A stretch of 64,000 nucleotides of DNA, from contig JAIORK010000049.1 in NCBI GenBank assembly GCA_021108215.1, forward strand, positions 62,001 through 126,000, read 5' to 3'. Source of the DNA: a bacterium. GTDB lineage: Bacteria > Oederibacteriota > JAAXVQ01 > JAUVAV01. The position numbers and the translations under genes were made by a program. Shown piece after piece: positions 23,670-33,251 of this stretch. The notes under the pieces were generated by a model. The model saw only the letters and a program-made list of their open reading frames with translations, had not been told where the DNA came from and made no database searches. Positions within the stretch are counted from its first letter, which is position 1, and each line of letters opens with the position of its first letter.

Positions 23670-23998
23670 TATAAGTCAGCTTTCTATTATTAGTAGTCTC
23701 CGGGCATTTGATTAAATCCGGTATTAAAGTACCTACGTCCCAATTCTCAATAGCTGTTAAGCTAATCAAACAGCCTAATTTATAAGTCCTGTGGAATGCT
23801 TGCTTTAAAAGGAAAACCGGCACTGTATCAACACGTTAGAGCAAGCAATGCCGATAGCGCTCACTATTGTTATACCTTACGTGATGGTGCGTTTTTTCCT
23901 TTTAAAACAAGCATTCCACAGGACTATTTCACCTATCGTATTGCCTATGTTAAAAATAGTTCCAGAAAGACCGAGTAATTTCTTGCTGGAATATCGTG
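23670..23998. other. Intergenic region between nfnA and pckG, mostly occupied by a palindromic element
   Basis: The 329 bases hold ERIC-like element copy 1 (23785-23925) and otherwise AT-rich sequence. A weak minus-strand promoter candidate (TTGAGA near 23748) lies upstream of nfnA, with a poor -10. No ORF here is convincing. Confidence 0.6.
23785..23925 (-). repeat. ERIC-like long palindromic element, copy 1
   Basis: Two arms of about 32 bases pair with one mismatch; the outer arm is AGTCCTGTGGAATGCTTG. The mismatch is C-A on the plus strand but G-U on the minus strand. Read on the minus strand, the 67-base stretch after ACGCACCAT aligns without gaps to copy 2 and contains GATACAGT. The arms differ from those of copies 2 and 3. 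Confidence 0.8.
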
Positions 23999-25786
23999 TT
24001 ATTTCGACAAACGCTCTTTTACTTTCGCAAATTGCGTTTTCATATTTTCAGGCAGATGGGTCCCGAATTTATTGAGAAATTCTTCAACATCCGGCATCTC
24101 TGCGCTCCATGCAGCGTGATCAACCTTGAGCAGTTCCTGCATATCCTGTTCCTGGGTGTCCAGTTTCGAAAGATCCAGATCTTTGGCTTCCGGCACCACC
24201 CCGATGGCAGTCTCTTTGCCCCCGGCCTTGCCTTCCAGACGTTCACACATCCATTTAAGCACACGGCTGTTTTCGCCAAAACCGGGCCAGAGCCATTTAC
24301 CATCCGCTGATTTACGAAACCAGTTGACATAATAAATTTTGGGTTGGTGTTTCCCCAACTTGCCGCCCATATCAAACCAATGCTGGAAATAGTCGCCCAT
24401 ATTGTATCCACAAAACGGGAGCATGGCAAAAGGATCACGCCGCAGCTTGGCTTTTACATCCAAGGCGGCCGCAGTCGGTTCAGACGCTGCGGTTGCACCC
24501 ATATAAACACCATGGTCCCAATTAAAAGCTTCCGTAACCAGCGGGACAACTTGCGTACGGCGGCCGCCAAAAACAAAAATATCAATCGGTACACCGGCCG
24601 GATTTTCCCAATCCTCACAAATTGCCGGACATTGTCTGGCCGGTGCGGTGAAACGCGCATTGGGATGGGCGCCTTTCTCACCGGACTTTGGCGTCCACTC
24701 GCGGCCTTTCCAATCAATGCCGTGTTTGATTTCAATTCCCATCTCTTCCCACCAGACATCTTTATCATCAGAAAGCACACAATTAGTATAAATACAATTT
24801 GCCTTCAAGGTATCCATTGCCTGGGGATTGGATTCATAGCTGGTTCCGGGTGCCACACCAAAAAAACCGGCTTCCGGGTTGATGGCGTAGAGACGTCCGT
24901 CATCGCCGATTTTCATCCAGGCGATATCATCACCAATGGTTTCGCATTTCCAACCTGGGATGGCAGGCTGCATCATGGCCAAATTGGTCTTGCCGCAAGC
25001 TGATGGAAAAGCAGCCGCGATATGGAACTGCCTGCCTTCCGGGTTGGTCAGGCGGAGAATCAACATGTGCTCGGCCATCCAGCCTTCCCGTTTGGCCATG
25101 GTCGAGGCAATGCGCAAAGCCAGGCATTTTTTCCCCAGCAAAGCATTGCCGCCATACCCGGAGCCATAAGACCAGATCAAATTTTCATCTGTAAAATGTG
25201 AAATGTATTTTTTTTCAATCGGCGCGCAAGGCCAGGCCGCATCTTTTTGTCCGGGTGCCAGCGGTGCGCCCACAGAATGCAGACACGGAATAAACTCGCC
25301 GTTTTCACCCAAAGTCTCAATAACTTTTTCACCCACCCGGGTCATGATATGCATATTGGCGACAACATAAGGACTGTCTGTGATCTCAATCCCTATTTTC
25401 GATATGGGAGAGCCGATCGGTCCCATGCTAAACGGAATAACATACAGGGTCCGCCCCTGCATACAGCCGGCATACAGCCCGCGCATGGTTTCCTTCAAAG
25501 CATCCGGATCGATCCAATTATTCGTTGGACCGGCCGATTCTTTATCTTTGCAGGCAATATAAGTCCTGTCTTCAACCCTCGCAACATCGCTCGGGTCCGA
25601 ACTAAACAGGAAGGAATTAGGCCGCTTAGCTTCATTAAGTTTAACAGCCGAACCGGAATCCACAGCTAATTTCGTCATAGTCTGGTACTCTTGCTCCGAG
25701 CCATTACACCAATAGACTTTATCCGGTTTACACATTGTCTCGATCTCCGAGACCCACTCAATTAGCTTTTTGTTCTTTATTTCCAT
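23999..25786 (-). CDS. pckG: Phosphoenolpyruvate carboxykinase (GTP)
   Basis: A 595-residue protein of the usual length for the GTP-dependent enzyme, which interconverts oxaloacetate and PEP. The P-loop [13 protein letters not shown] is at about residues 255-267, with [10 protein letters not shown] near residue 70, [18 protein letters not shown] and a C-terminal [21 protein letters not shown]. The start ATG has AGAGGTG upstream. It has its own promoter, diverging from the delta-60 cassette. With the PPDK-like module of the giant protein and nfnAB nearby it suggests gluconeogenic or anaplerotic flux through PEP. Confidence 0.97.
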   Translation of the reverse strand: MEIKNKKLIEWVSEIETMCKPDKVYWCNGSEQEYQTMTKLAVDSGSAVKLNEAKRPNSFLFSSDPSDVARVEDRTYIACKDKESAGPTNNWIDPDALKETMRGLYAGCMQGRTLYVIPFSMGPIGSPISKIGIEITDSPYVVANMHIMTRVGEKVIETLGENGEFIPCLHSVGAPLAPGQKDAAWPCAPIEKKYISHFTDENLIWSYGSGYGGNALLGKKCLALRIASTMAKREGWMAEHMLILRLTNPEGRQFHIAAAFPSACGKTNLAMMQPAIPGWKCETIGDDIAWMKIGDDGRLYAINPEAGFFGVAPGTSYESNPQAMDTLKANCIYTNCVLSDDKDVWWEEMGIEIKHGIDWKGREWTPKSGEKGAHPNARFTAPARQCPAICEDWENPAGVPIDIFVFGGRRTQVVPLVTEAFNWDHGVYMGATAASEPTAAALDVKAKLRRDPFAMLPFCGYNMGDYFQHWFDMGGKLGKHQPKIYYVNWFRKSADGKWLWPGFGENSRVLKWMCERLEGKAGGKETAIGVVPEAKDLDLSKLDTQEQDMQELLKVDHAAWSAEMPDVEEFLNKFGTHLPENMKTQFAKVKERLSK

Positions 25787-25835
25787 GGCGGCACCTCTTG
25801 TTATAGTATTTTTTGCGTCATGGCAAAATTAGAAA

Positions 25836-25864
25836 CTTATATCATTTCTCTGCCCGCGAATCAA
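25836..25864 (-). promoter_or_regulatory. Probable promoter of pckG
   Basis: On the minus strand TTGATT (25859-25864) lies 17 bases from TATAAG (25836-25841), giving a leader of about 45 bases before the start at 25786. Confidence 0.5.
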
Positions 25865-25896
25865 TCATTTTCTGAAAAAATATGGGGTTGGATTCC

Positions 25897-26066
25897 GGGA
25901 CGTTCATTAGTATATCAGTATACGGCGAATTCAAAATCATATTATCAATCAACAATTTCATTTACTTGACAAGCGTGAATATTTTCAATTAAGCTGTAAA
26001 AAGTAGGGAACAGTCGCGACTGTTCCCTACGAATATCACACCAAGCAGGTATTTCGGGAGGAAAGC
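25897..26066 (+). repeat. Upstream repeat of the delta-60 cassette, copy 1 (with putative promoter)
   Basis: This 170-base segment is nearly identical to 29478-29647, both ending directly before the delta-60 start codon; the last part recurs before the truncated third copy. It contains TTGACA (25966-25971) as a possible -35 box, though the -10 match (TAAGCT) is poor, then the 28-bp palindrome and a CGGGAGGAAAGC ribosome binding site. Confidence 0.7.
26003..26030. repeat. 28-bp palindrome, copy 1
   Basis: A perfect palindrome with half-site GTAGGGAACAGTCG. It sits in the leader between the putative promoter and the ribosome binding site of the first delta-60 gene. Identical at 29584-29611, near-identical at 28832-28859 and a compensated variant at 58316-58343. 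Confidence 0.9.
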
Positions 26067-28835
26067 ATGAAAACAAAAACATTTTTTCTGAGTATGATAT
26101 TAATGGTTGGTCTGGTCCTGGCCGGGCTGACAACAAAGAGCTATGCCGCATCAGCCAATGATGAATTCAATCCCGATGCCAACAATACTGTTTATACCTT
26201 GACTGTGCAGGCTGATGGGAAAATACTCGTAGGCGGTTGGTTTACCAGCATCTCAGGCACACCCAGGAACCGCATCGCCCGCTTAAATACGGACGGCACT
26301 TTGGATATTGCTTTCAATCCTGATGCCAATGACGGTGTCCATTCTCTGGCCGTACAGGCTGATGGAAAAATACTTATAGCCGGTGATTTTACCACGATAA
26401 GCGGTGTGACCCGGAATCACATCGCCCGCTTGAATACAGACGGCTCTTTGGATGTCGCATTCAATCCCAATGCAAACTACGTTATTCGCACTCTGGCTGT
26501 GCTGGCTGACGGGAAAATACTTGTAGGTGGTGATTTTACCACCATCGCAGGTAGTTCCAGAAACCGCATCGCCCGGCTGAACACGGACGGCGCTGTGGAT
26601 GTTACCTTTGATCTCAATGTAAATAACGCTATTCGTGTGCTGGCTGTGCAAGCTGACGGAAAAATACTCATAGGCGGTAGTTTTACCACCATCGCGGGTG
26701 TGACCCGAAACCACATTGCCCGGCTCAATTCTGACGGCACTTTGGATACTGCTTTTGATCCCAATGCAGGCGGCAGTGTCTATACCCTGGCTCTGCAGGT
26801 TGACGGAAAAATGCTCGTAGCCGGTGATTTTACCACTATAGGCGGTGTGACCCGGAACCGTATCGCCCGCTTGAATACAGACGGCACTTTGGATGTTGCC
26901 TTTGATCCCAATGCAGGCGGCAGTGTCTATCCTCTGGCTTTGCAGGCTGACGGAAAAATACTTATGGGCGGTGATTTTACCACCATAGGCGGTGTGACCC
27001 GAAACCACATTGCCCGGCTCAATACAGACGGTACTTTGGATGTGACCTTTGCTCCTACTGCAGATGGTAATGTCTATGCCTTAGCCGTGCAGACAGATGG
27101 ACAAATACTCGTGGGCGGTGATTTTATCACCATCGCAGGCAGTTCCAGAAACCGCATCGCCCGCTTAAATACAGACGGCACAGCGGATGCCACCTTCAAT
27201 TCTGTTCCCGACGACATGGTCCAAACCATGGCTGTGCAGGTTGATGGAAAAATACTTATAGGCGGTATGTTTACTTATGTCGCAGGTGTGTCCAGGAACC
27301 ACATCGCCCGGCTCAATTCGGACGGCACATTGGATATCACCTTTGATCCTAATGCGGACAACATTGTCCAGACTTTGGCTGTGCAGGCTGACGAAAAAAT
27401 ATTCGTAGCTGGTGGTTTTGCCACCATCTCAGGCACTGCCAGAAACAGCATCGCCCGGCTCAATTCCGACGGCACTTTAGATACTGCCTTTGATCCCAAT
27501 GCAAACAGCATAGTCTATACCTTGGCTGTGCAGGCGGACGGCAAAATACTCCTGGGAGGTTTTTTTACTACTATATCAAGCACAGCCCGGAATTACATCG
27601 CCCGGTTGAATACGGACGGTACATTGGATATTGCTTTCAATCCTGATGTCAACAATGGTCTCCGTACTCTGGCTGTGCAGGCGGATGGAAAAATACTTAT
27701 AGGCGGTGATTTTACCAGTATCTCAGGCACACTTAGGAACCACATCGCCCGATTAAATACAGACGGTACTTTGGATATTACCTTCAATCCCAATGCAGGC
27801 GCCACTGTCCAAACCCTGGCTGTGCAGGCGGACGGCAAAATACTTGTAGCCGGTAATTTTACCAGTATCTCAGGCACACTCAGGAACTACATCGCCCAAT
27901 TAAACTCTGATGGCACTTTGGATACCAGCTTCAATCCTAATGCAAGCCACTATGTCAATACCCTGACTGTGCAGGCAGACGGAAAAATACTCCTGGGTGG
28001 TTGGTTTACTACCATCGCCGGTGAGACCAGAAACTACATCGCACGGCTCAATTCCGACGGCACTTTAGATACTGCCTTTAATCCTGATGCAAGCGACATT
28101 GTCTATACCCTGACTGTGCAGGCTGATGGTAAAATACTCGCAGGCGGTTATTTTACCACTATTGCAGGCGAGGCCAGAAACTACATCGCCCGGCTGAGCG
28201 CGGATGAGGCTGCGCTGCAAAACCTCGCTGTATCCGCTGACGGCACAACCATAACCTGGATGCGGGGCCAGTCATCTCCGGAAGTCTACAATGTCACCTT
28301 TGAATACTCTTCAGAGGGAACGAGCTGGACTTCTTTGAGCACAGGAACGCGCATTAGCGGAGGTTGGCAGCTATCCGGACAAGCATTGTCTTATAATGAA
28401 ATCGGATACATTAGAGCACAAGGTCAAAGCTCGGGAGGATATTGCAATGGTTCCACCGGGATTATCGAATCTGTGAAGCAGTATTACAATTATCTCGCTC
28501 CCGCACCTACACCTACTGTGACATCAACCCCTGCTGTGATATTAGACAATCCGTTGCTGAATGTGGATTTAAAAGGAAAAATTACTCTAGCCTATCCCAA
28601 TCCTGCTAAAAATGAAATGCGGTTCTTGTTCCGCTTAGATCAAGCCGCTAAGGTGGATTTACAGATTTACAATATGTCCGGCGAACAAATTGCCCAGCTT
28701 ACGCAATCCCTGCCAGCCGGTCAGGGACAAACCATTGTGTGGGATTGTTCATCTGTCGCGCCAGGCATCTATCTTGTGCGGATTATTATGGATGGCGAAG
28801 AAAAAAGATTAATCAAGGTGGCAATTGTGAAGTAA
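26067..28835 (+). CDS. Secreted delta-60 repeat (DUF5122) beta-propeller protein with C-terminal sorting-type domain, copy 1
   Basis: A 922-residue protein. A signal peptide (residues 1-29, ending SYAAS) precedes 14 repeats of about 51 residues, each with VQADGKILVGG and RNxIARLNTDGTLD, the delta-60 / DUF5122 pattern that folds as propeller blades. A fibronectin-like segment follows (about 715-805: LQNLAVSADGTTITW and SSEGTSWTSL), then a short Pro/Thr linker and a C-terminal domain (ITLAYPNPAKNEMRF, LQIYNMSGEQIAQL, PGIYLVRI) of the FlgD-Ig / type IX-like sorting style. Likely exported and surface-anchored or secreted; ligand unknown. The stop codon TAA lies inside a 28-bp palindrome. The next gene is a small STAS-like protein, and the pair is repeated at 29648-32978. 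Confidence 0.92.
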   Translation: MKTKTFFLSMILMVGLVLAGLTTKSYAASANDEFNPDANNTVYTLTVQADGKILVGGWFTSISGTPRNRIARLNTDGTLDIAFNPDANDGVHSLAVQADGKILIAGDFTTISGVTRNHIARLNTDGSLDVAFNPNANYVIRTLAVLADGKILVGGDFTTIAGSSRNRIARLNTDGAVDVTFDLNVNNAIRVLAVQADGKILIGGSFTTIAGVTRNHIARLNSDGTLDTAFDPNAGGSVYTLALQVDGKMLVAGDFTTIGGVTRNRIARLNTDGTLDVAFDPNAGGSVYPLALQADGKILMGGDFTTIGGVTRNHIARLNTDGTLDVTFAPTADGNVYALAVQTDGQILVGGDFITIAGSSRNRIARLNTDGTADATFNSVPDDMVQTMAVQVDGKILIGGMFTYVAGVSRNHIARLNSDGTLDITFDPNADNIVQTLAVQADEKIFVAGGFATISGTARNSIARLNSDGTLDTAFDPNANSIVYTLAVQADGKILLGGFFTTISSTARNYIARLNTDGTLDIAFNPDVNNGLRTLAVQADGKILIGGDFTSISGTLRNHIARLNTDGTLDITFNPNAGATVQTLAVQADGKILVAGNFTSISGTLRNYIAQLNSDGTLDTSFNPNASHYVNTLTVQADGKILLGGWFTTIAGETRNYIARLNSDGTLDTAFNPDASDIVYTLTVQADGKILAGGYFTTIAGEARNYIARLSADEAALQNLAVSADGTTITWMRGQSSPEVYNVTFEYSSEGTSWTSLSTGTRISGGWQLSGQALSYNEIGYIRAQGQSSGGYCNGSTGIIESVKQYYNYLAPAPTPTVTSTPAVILDNPLLNVDLKGKITLAYPNPAKNEMRFLFRLDQAAKVDLQIYNMSGEQIAQLTQSLPAGQGQTIVWDCSSVAPGIYLVRIIMDGEEKRLIKVAIVK

Positions 28836-28859
28836 GGAACAGTCGCGACTGTTCCCTAC
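28832..28859. repeat. 28-bp palindrome, copy 2, overlapping the stop codon of the first delta-60 gene
   Basis: Matches the palindrome at 26003 with one change (GTAAGG for GTAGGG). The stop codon of the CDS (28833-28835) is supplied by this element. Confidence 0.85.
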
Positions 28860-29074
28860 GAAGAAGCGGGGACTAGGAAATTTTCTTTAGTTTCTAGGGT
28901 TTTACGAAATGTATTGGAAAACAATAAGAACTAAGCTAAACTCAAAAATGATGGATGCCCCAATGGAACAGGGTCTAATTTCCAACCTTGAGGTTGATTG
29001 ATGGGGTAATCATCCAGATGGTAACGGAGGGGTGAAGGTAATCACCATTTATAAATACGAATAAGGAGTGAAGG

Positions 29075-29443
29075 ATGGCTAGTGTTGGCTTTGCTGTGTA
29101 CAAAGGGCGCAGGATATTACAATTGGATTTAACCGGGGCTAAGGATGGAAAAAAAGAGGGTTTTATGGTGATTGGAAAATTGAATGAGCTGATAGTAAAA
29201 GAACCAATGAATTCAGTACTGGCTCTAATAGATGTTAGTCAAGCATATCTTACACCAAAAATACTGGCAATTTTAAAGGAAGGTGCTGGTAAAAACAAAA
29301 ATTATGTAAAGGCGGCGGCAATTGTTGGTGCCAGTGGAGTGAAAAAATTACTTATGCAAATAGTTGCCAATATAACTGGTAGAAATATTAAGCAATTTAA
29401 TAGCATTAGTGAAGCAAAAGACTGGCTCGTTTTACAGGAATGA
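29075..29443 (+). CDS. Small STAS / SpoIIAA-like protein, copy 1
   Basis: A 122-residue cytosolic protein without signal peptide, with AAGGAGTGAAGG directly before the ATG. The sequence alternates strands and helices: ILQLDLTG, VLALIDVSQAYL, KAAAIVGASGVKKLL, then FNSISEAKDWLV. The end motif (Phe then Glu-Ala-x3-Trp-Leu) is typical of SpoIIAA/STAS-like single-domain proteins. It is a paralogue of the gene at 32619. It sits downstream of a delta-60 gene in both cassettes. Function unknown; a regulatory partner role would be inference. Confidence 0.75.
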   Translation: MASVGFAVYKGRRILQLDLTGAKDGKKEGFMVIGKLNELIVKEPMNSVLALIDVSQAYLTPKILAILKEGAGKNKNYVKAAAIVGASGVKKLLMQIVANITGRNIKQFNSISEAKDWLVLQE

Positions 29444-29477
29444 AACCTCCCCCGCAATAAAAAGGGACATGGGATCA

Positions 29478-29647
29478 GGGACGTTTATTAGTATATCAGT
29501 ATACGGCGAATTTAAAATCATATTATCAATCAACGACTCCATTTACTTGACAAGCATGAATATTTTCAATTAAGCTGTAAAAAGTAGGGAACAGTCGCGA
29601 CTGTTCCCTACGAATATCACACCAAGCAGGTACTTCGGGAGAAAAAC
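29478..29647 (+). repeat. Upstream repeat of the delta-60 cassette, copy 2 (with putative promoter)
   Basis: Same 170-base layout as 25897-26066, with TTGACA at 29547-29552 and the start codon at the same distance of 101 bases. The near-identity points to recent tandem duplication of the whole cassette. Confidence 0.7.
29584..29611. repeat. 28-bp palindrome, copy 3
   Basis: Identical to the copy at 26003-26030 and at the same place in the leader of the second delta-60 gene. Confidence 0.9.
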
Positions 29648-32554
29648 ATGAGAACAAAAATAATTTTTTTGAGTATGATATTAATGGTTGGTCTGGTGCT
29701 TTCCGCGCAGCTGACAAGAGTATATGCCGCCTCAGCCAATGATGGATTTAATCCCGATGCAAGCAGCTATGTCTATACCCTGGCTGTGCAGGCTGACGGC
29801 AAAGTACTCGCAGGCGGTAATTATATCACCATCGCAGGCGCGACCAGGAACCGCATCGCCCGTTTGAATACAGACGGCACATTGGATGTTGCCTTTGATC
29901 CCAATGCAAACCACAATGTCTATGCCTTAGCCGTGCAGGCTGACGGAAAAATACTTAGCGGTGGTTGGTTTACCACCATGGGTGGCGTGGCCAGGAATCG
30001 CATTGCCCGTTTGAATACGGACGGCACTTTGGATGTGACCTTTGATCCCAATGCAGATGGCAATGTCTATGCCATAGCCGTACAGGCTGATGGAAAAATA
30101 CTTATAGGTGGTTGGTTTACCAACATAGACGGCGTGCCCAGGAACCACATCGCCCGCTTGAATACGGACGGTACTTTAGATGTAACCTTTGATCCCAATG
30201 CAGATGGCAATGTCTATGCCTTAGCCGAGCAGGCTGACGGAAAAATACTTATAGGTGGTGATTTTGCCTCTATCGATAGTGTGACCAGGAACCACATCGC
30301 CCGTTTGAATACAGACGGCACATTGGATGTGACCTTTGATCCCAATGCAGACGGCAGTGTCCGTACCCTGGTTGTGCAGGTTGACGGAAAAATACTTATA
30401 GGCGGTTATTTTACTACCATCGCAGGTATGACCCGGAACCGCATCGCCCGTTTGAATATGGATGGCACTTTGGATGTTGCCTTTGATCCCAATGCAAACT
30501 CTGTTATTAAGACCTTGGTTGTGCAGGCTGACGGAAAAATACTCGCAGGCGGTTACTTTACTACCATCGTTGGTGTGACCCGGAACCGCATCGCCCGTTT
30601 GAATACAGACGGCACTTTGGATGTTGCCTTTGTTGATCCTAATGTAAACGGCAGTGTCATTGCCTTAGCTGTGCAGGCTGATGGAAAAGCGCTCGCCGGC
30701 GGTGAGTTTACCACCATCGCTGGCGTGACCCGGAACTACATCGCCCGTTTGAATACGGACGCCAGACTGGATGTCACCTTCGATCCCAATTCAGGCGGCA
30801 CTGTCCGTGCCCTGGCTATGCAGGTTGATGGAAAAGTGCTCGCCGGCGGTGCTTTTATTACCATCGCCGGTAGTGCCAGAAACCGTATCGCCCGTCTGAA
30901 TACGGATGGCACTGTGGATGTTGCCTTTGATCCCAATGCTGACAGCAGTATCTATACCTTAGTCGTGCAGGCTGATGGAAAAATACTTATAGGTGGTTGG
31001 TTTACCAACATAGGCGGCGTGACCCGGAACCGCATCGCCCGTTTGAATACGGATGGCACCTTGGATACTGCCTTTGATCCCAACGCAGGAGGCAGCAGTG
31101 TTTATACCCTGGCTGTGCAGGCTGATGGGAAAATACTTATAGGTGGTTGGTTTACCACCATGGGTGGCGTGACCAGGAACTACATCGCCCGTTTGAATAC
31201 AGACGGCACTTTGGATGTTGCCTTTGATCCTGATGTAAACAACCGCGTCTATACCCTGGCTGTGCAGGCTGACGGGAAAATACTCATCGGCGGTTCTTTT
31301 ACCACCGTTGCCGGTGTGGACCGAAACCGCATCGCCCGTTTGAATACGGATGGCACCTTGGATACCGCCTTTGATCCTAATGCCAGCCACTCTGTCCGTA
31401 CCCTGGCTGTACAGGCTGACGGAAAAATAATTATCGGCGGTTCTTTTGCCACCATCGGGGGTGTGCCCAGGAACCAAATCGCCCGTTTGAATGCTGACGG
31501 CACTTTGGATGTTGCCTTTGATCCCAATGCAGGCGGAGTCGGCAGTGTCTATACCCTGGCTGTGCAGGCTGACGGAAAAATAATTATCGGCGGTTCTTTT
31601 GCCACCATCGGGGGTGTGACCCGGAACTACATTGCCCGTTTGAATACGGACGGCACTTTGGATGTGACCTTTGATCCCAATGCAGATGGCGATGTCTATG
31701 CCATAGCCGTGCAGGCTGATGGAAAAACACTCGCAGGCGGTCAGTTTATCACCATCGGCGGTGAAACCCGGAACCGCATCGCCCGGCTGAGCGCGGATGA
31801 GGCTGCGTTACAAAACCTCGCTGTGTCCGCTGACGGCACCACCCTGTCCTGGATGCGAAGCCAATCATCTCCAGAAAACTATAAGGTAACCTTTGAATAC
31901 TCTTCAGATGGAACGAGTTGGGTTTCTCTGGGTGTTGGTACACGCATTAGCGGAGGTTGGCACCTGACCGGACAGTCATTGGCTTATAATGAAATTGGAT
32001 ACATTCGTGCACAAGGCCAAATCTCGGGAGGGCAACACAATGGTTCCGCCGGATTTATCGAATCTGTGAGACAGTATTATAATTCTCTCACTCCCACAGC
32101 GACACCTACACCGACTGTGACATCAACCTCCACAATAACACCAACTATAACCGCGACTTATACCGCAACGCCCTTGGCGACTATCAATCCCACGGCAACA
32201 CCAAGCCCGACTTTTTCGGCAACGCCGACTGCAACCATAACGATTACCGCAACCCCCACACCGGACAATCCGTTGCTGAATGTGGATTTGAGAGGAAAAA
32301 TCACACTCGCCTATCCCAATCCTGCTGTTAATGAAATGCGGTTCTTATTTCACCTGGATCATGCCACAGAGGTGGGTTTGCAGATTTACAATATGTCAGG
32401 CGAACAAATTGCTCAGCTTACGCAATCCCTGCCGGCCGGACACGGACAAACCATTGTTTGGGATTGTTCATCTGTCGCGCCCGGCATCTATCTGGTACGA
32501 ATTATTATGGATGGTAAGAATAAAGGACAACTAAAAGCAGCGATTGTGAAATAA
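29648..32554 (+). CDS. Secreted delta-60 repeat (DUF5122) beta-propeller protein with C-terminal sorting-type domain, copy 2
   Basis: A 968-residue paralogue of the gene at 26067, with the same signal peptide pattern, again 14 blades of about 51 residues, the same fibronectin-like segment and the same C-terminal domain (ITLAYPNPAVNEMRF and LQIYNMSGEQIAQL). The main difference is a long Thr/Pro linker (about residues 815-878), probably a cell-wall or envelope-spanning spacer. Blade sequences differ in local residues while the frame is kept, so the propeller surface has diversified although blade number is conserved. Ribosome binding site CGGGAGAAAAAC precedes the ATG. Confidence 0.92.
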   Translation: MRTKIIFLSMILMVGLVLSAQLTRVYAASANDGFNPDASSYVYTLAVQADGKVLAGGNYITIAGATRNRIARLNTDGTLDVAFDPNANHNVYALAVQADGKILSGGWFTTMGGVARNRIARLNTDGTLDVTFDPNADGNVYAIAVQADGKILIGGWFTNIDGVPRNHIARLNTDGTLDVTFDPNADGNVYALAEQADGKILIGGDFASIDSVTRNHIARLNTDGTLDVTFDPNADGSVRTLVVQVDGKILIGGYFTTIAGMTRNRIARLNMDGTLDVAFDPNANSVIKTLVVQADGKILAGGYFTTIVGVTRNRIARLNTDGTLDVAFVDPNVNGSVIALAVQADGKALAGGEFTTIAGVTRNYIARLNTDARLDVTFDPNSGGTVRALAMQVDGKVLAGGAFITIAGSARNRIARLNTDGTVDVAFDPNADSSIYTLVVQADGKILIGGWFTNIGGVTRNRIARLNTDGTLDTAFDPNAGGSSVYTLAVQADGKILIGGWFTTMGGVTRNYIARLNTDGTLDVAFDPDVNNRVYTLAVQADGKILIGGSFTTVAGVDRNRIARLNTDGTLDTAFDPNASHSVRTLAVQADGKIIIGGSFATIGGVPRNQIARLNADGTLDVAFDPNAGGVGSVYTLAVQADGKIIIGGSFATIGGVTRNYIARLNTDGTLDVTFDPNADGDVYAIAVQADGKTLAGGQFITIGGETRNRIARLSADEAALQNLAVSADGTTLSWMRSQSSPENYKVTFEYSSDGTSWVSLGVGTRISGGWHLTGQSLAYNEIGYIRAQGQISGGQHNGSAGFIESVRQYYNSLTPTATPTPTVTSTSTITPTITATYTATPLATINPTATPSPTFSATPTATITITATPTPDNPLLNVDLRGKITLAYPNPAVNEMRFLFHLDHATEVGLQIYNMSGEQIAQLTQSLPAGHGQTIVWDCSSVAPGIYLVRIIMDGKNKGQLKAAIVK

Positions 32555-32618
32555 CCGCAGGATGGCTCCAGCTGTTTTGTGACAATTCAAACCAATCATT
32601 TTTAGAAAGGTACAACTA

Positions 32619-32978
32619 ATGTGTAATGAAATAAAATGGATGGAATATAATGGTAAAAAAATAATGGACAATGATTTATCTGGTCTATTACCTGAAAAAT
32701 TCATAAATAAAATGAATAAATTCGAGAATGCTGTAATCAGCCAAAATGACAGAAACCTATTGGTTCTTTCTGATATTGAAAATGCACAATTTAGCCCTGC
32801 GAGTATGATTGTATTAAAAAAAATTGCAGGTACAACTGCGCCCTATATAAAAAAATATGCAATAGTTGGGGTTAAAGGTATTAAAAAAATATTGTTTAAG
32901 GCAGTGCAAGTTGTATCAACTACTTCCTTGGAAGCATTTGATTCATTAGAAGAAGCTAAAAAATGGTTAGTGGAATAA
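32619..32978 (+). CDS. Small STAS / SpoIIAA-like protein, copy 2
   Basis: A 119-residue paralogue of the gene at 29075: LLVLSDIENAQFSP aligns with VLALIDVSQAYLTP, KKYAIVGVKGIKKILF with KAAAIVGASGVKKLLM, and FDSLEEAKKWLV with FNSISEAKDWLV. It is AT-richer and clearly more diverged than the neighbouring delta-60 copies are from each other. AGAAAGG precedes the ATG. It forms the second cassette with the gene at 29648. Confidence 0.75.
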   Translation: MCNEIKWMEYNGKKIMDNDLSGLLPEKFINKMNKFENAVISQNDRNLLVLSDIENAQFSPASMIVLKKIAGTTAPYIKKYAIVGVKGIKKILFKAVQVVSTTSLEAFDSLEEAKKWLVE

Positions 32979-33154
32979 TTTGAACGGAGCAGGCCTGGGA
33001 CGGGAAAAATAACCAGTGTATGACTAATATTCTGATTCCGCTGCAAAACCACTCATCATCTATAATCATGAAACAGGGGACGTAGTGGGCTGCCTCGGGT
33101 TTGATAGACACTTTAATTAAGCTGCAATCTGTGTCGATTATAAAATATTTCAAT

Positions 33155-33251
33155 TTATCAATCAGCGACTCCATTTACTTGACAAGCATAAATATTTTCG
33201 ATTAAGCTATGCGGAGTAAGTACTGCCAAGCAGGTACTTCGGGAGGAAAGC
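33155..33251 (+). repeat. Upstream repeat of the delta-60 cassette, copy 3, lacking the palindrome
   Basis: Matches the 3' part of the other two upstream repeats, including TTGACA (33179-33184) and CGGGAGGAAAGC, but the distance from TTGACA to ATG is 73 instead of 101 bases. The 28-base difference equals the palindrome, which is absent. Confidence 0.7.

Noticed and set aside
24344-25003. 219-codon plus-strand frame opposite pckG
   Set aside because: pckG motifs on the minus strand cover the same bases; the antisense frame has no recognisable motif.
26283-27008. A 241-codon minus-strand frame with internal repeats opposite the first delta-60 gene
   Set aside because: It only mirrors the 153-base periodicity of the plus-strand blades and lacks a known fold.
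26067-32554. Regular direct repeats that might suggest a CRISPR array
   Set aside because: The period is about 153 bases, repeats are translated throughout, and no short repeat/unique spacer pattern is present.
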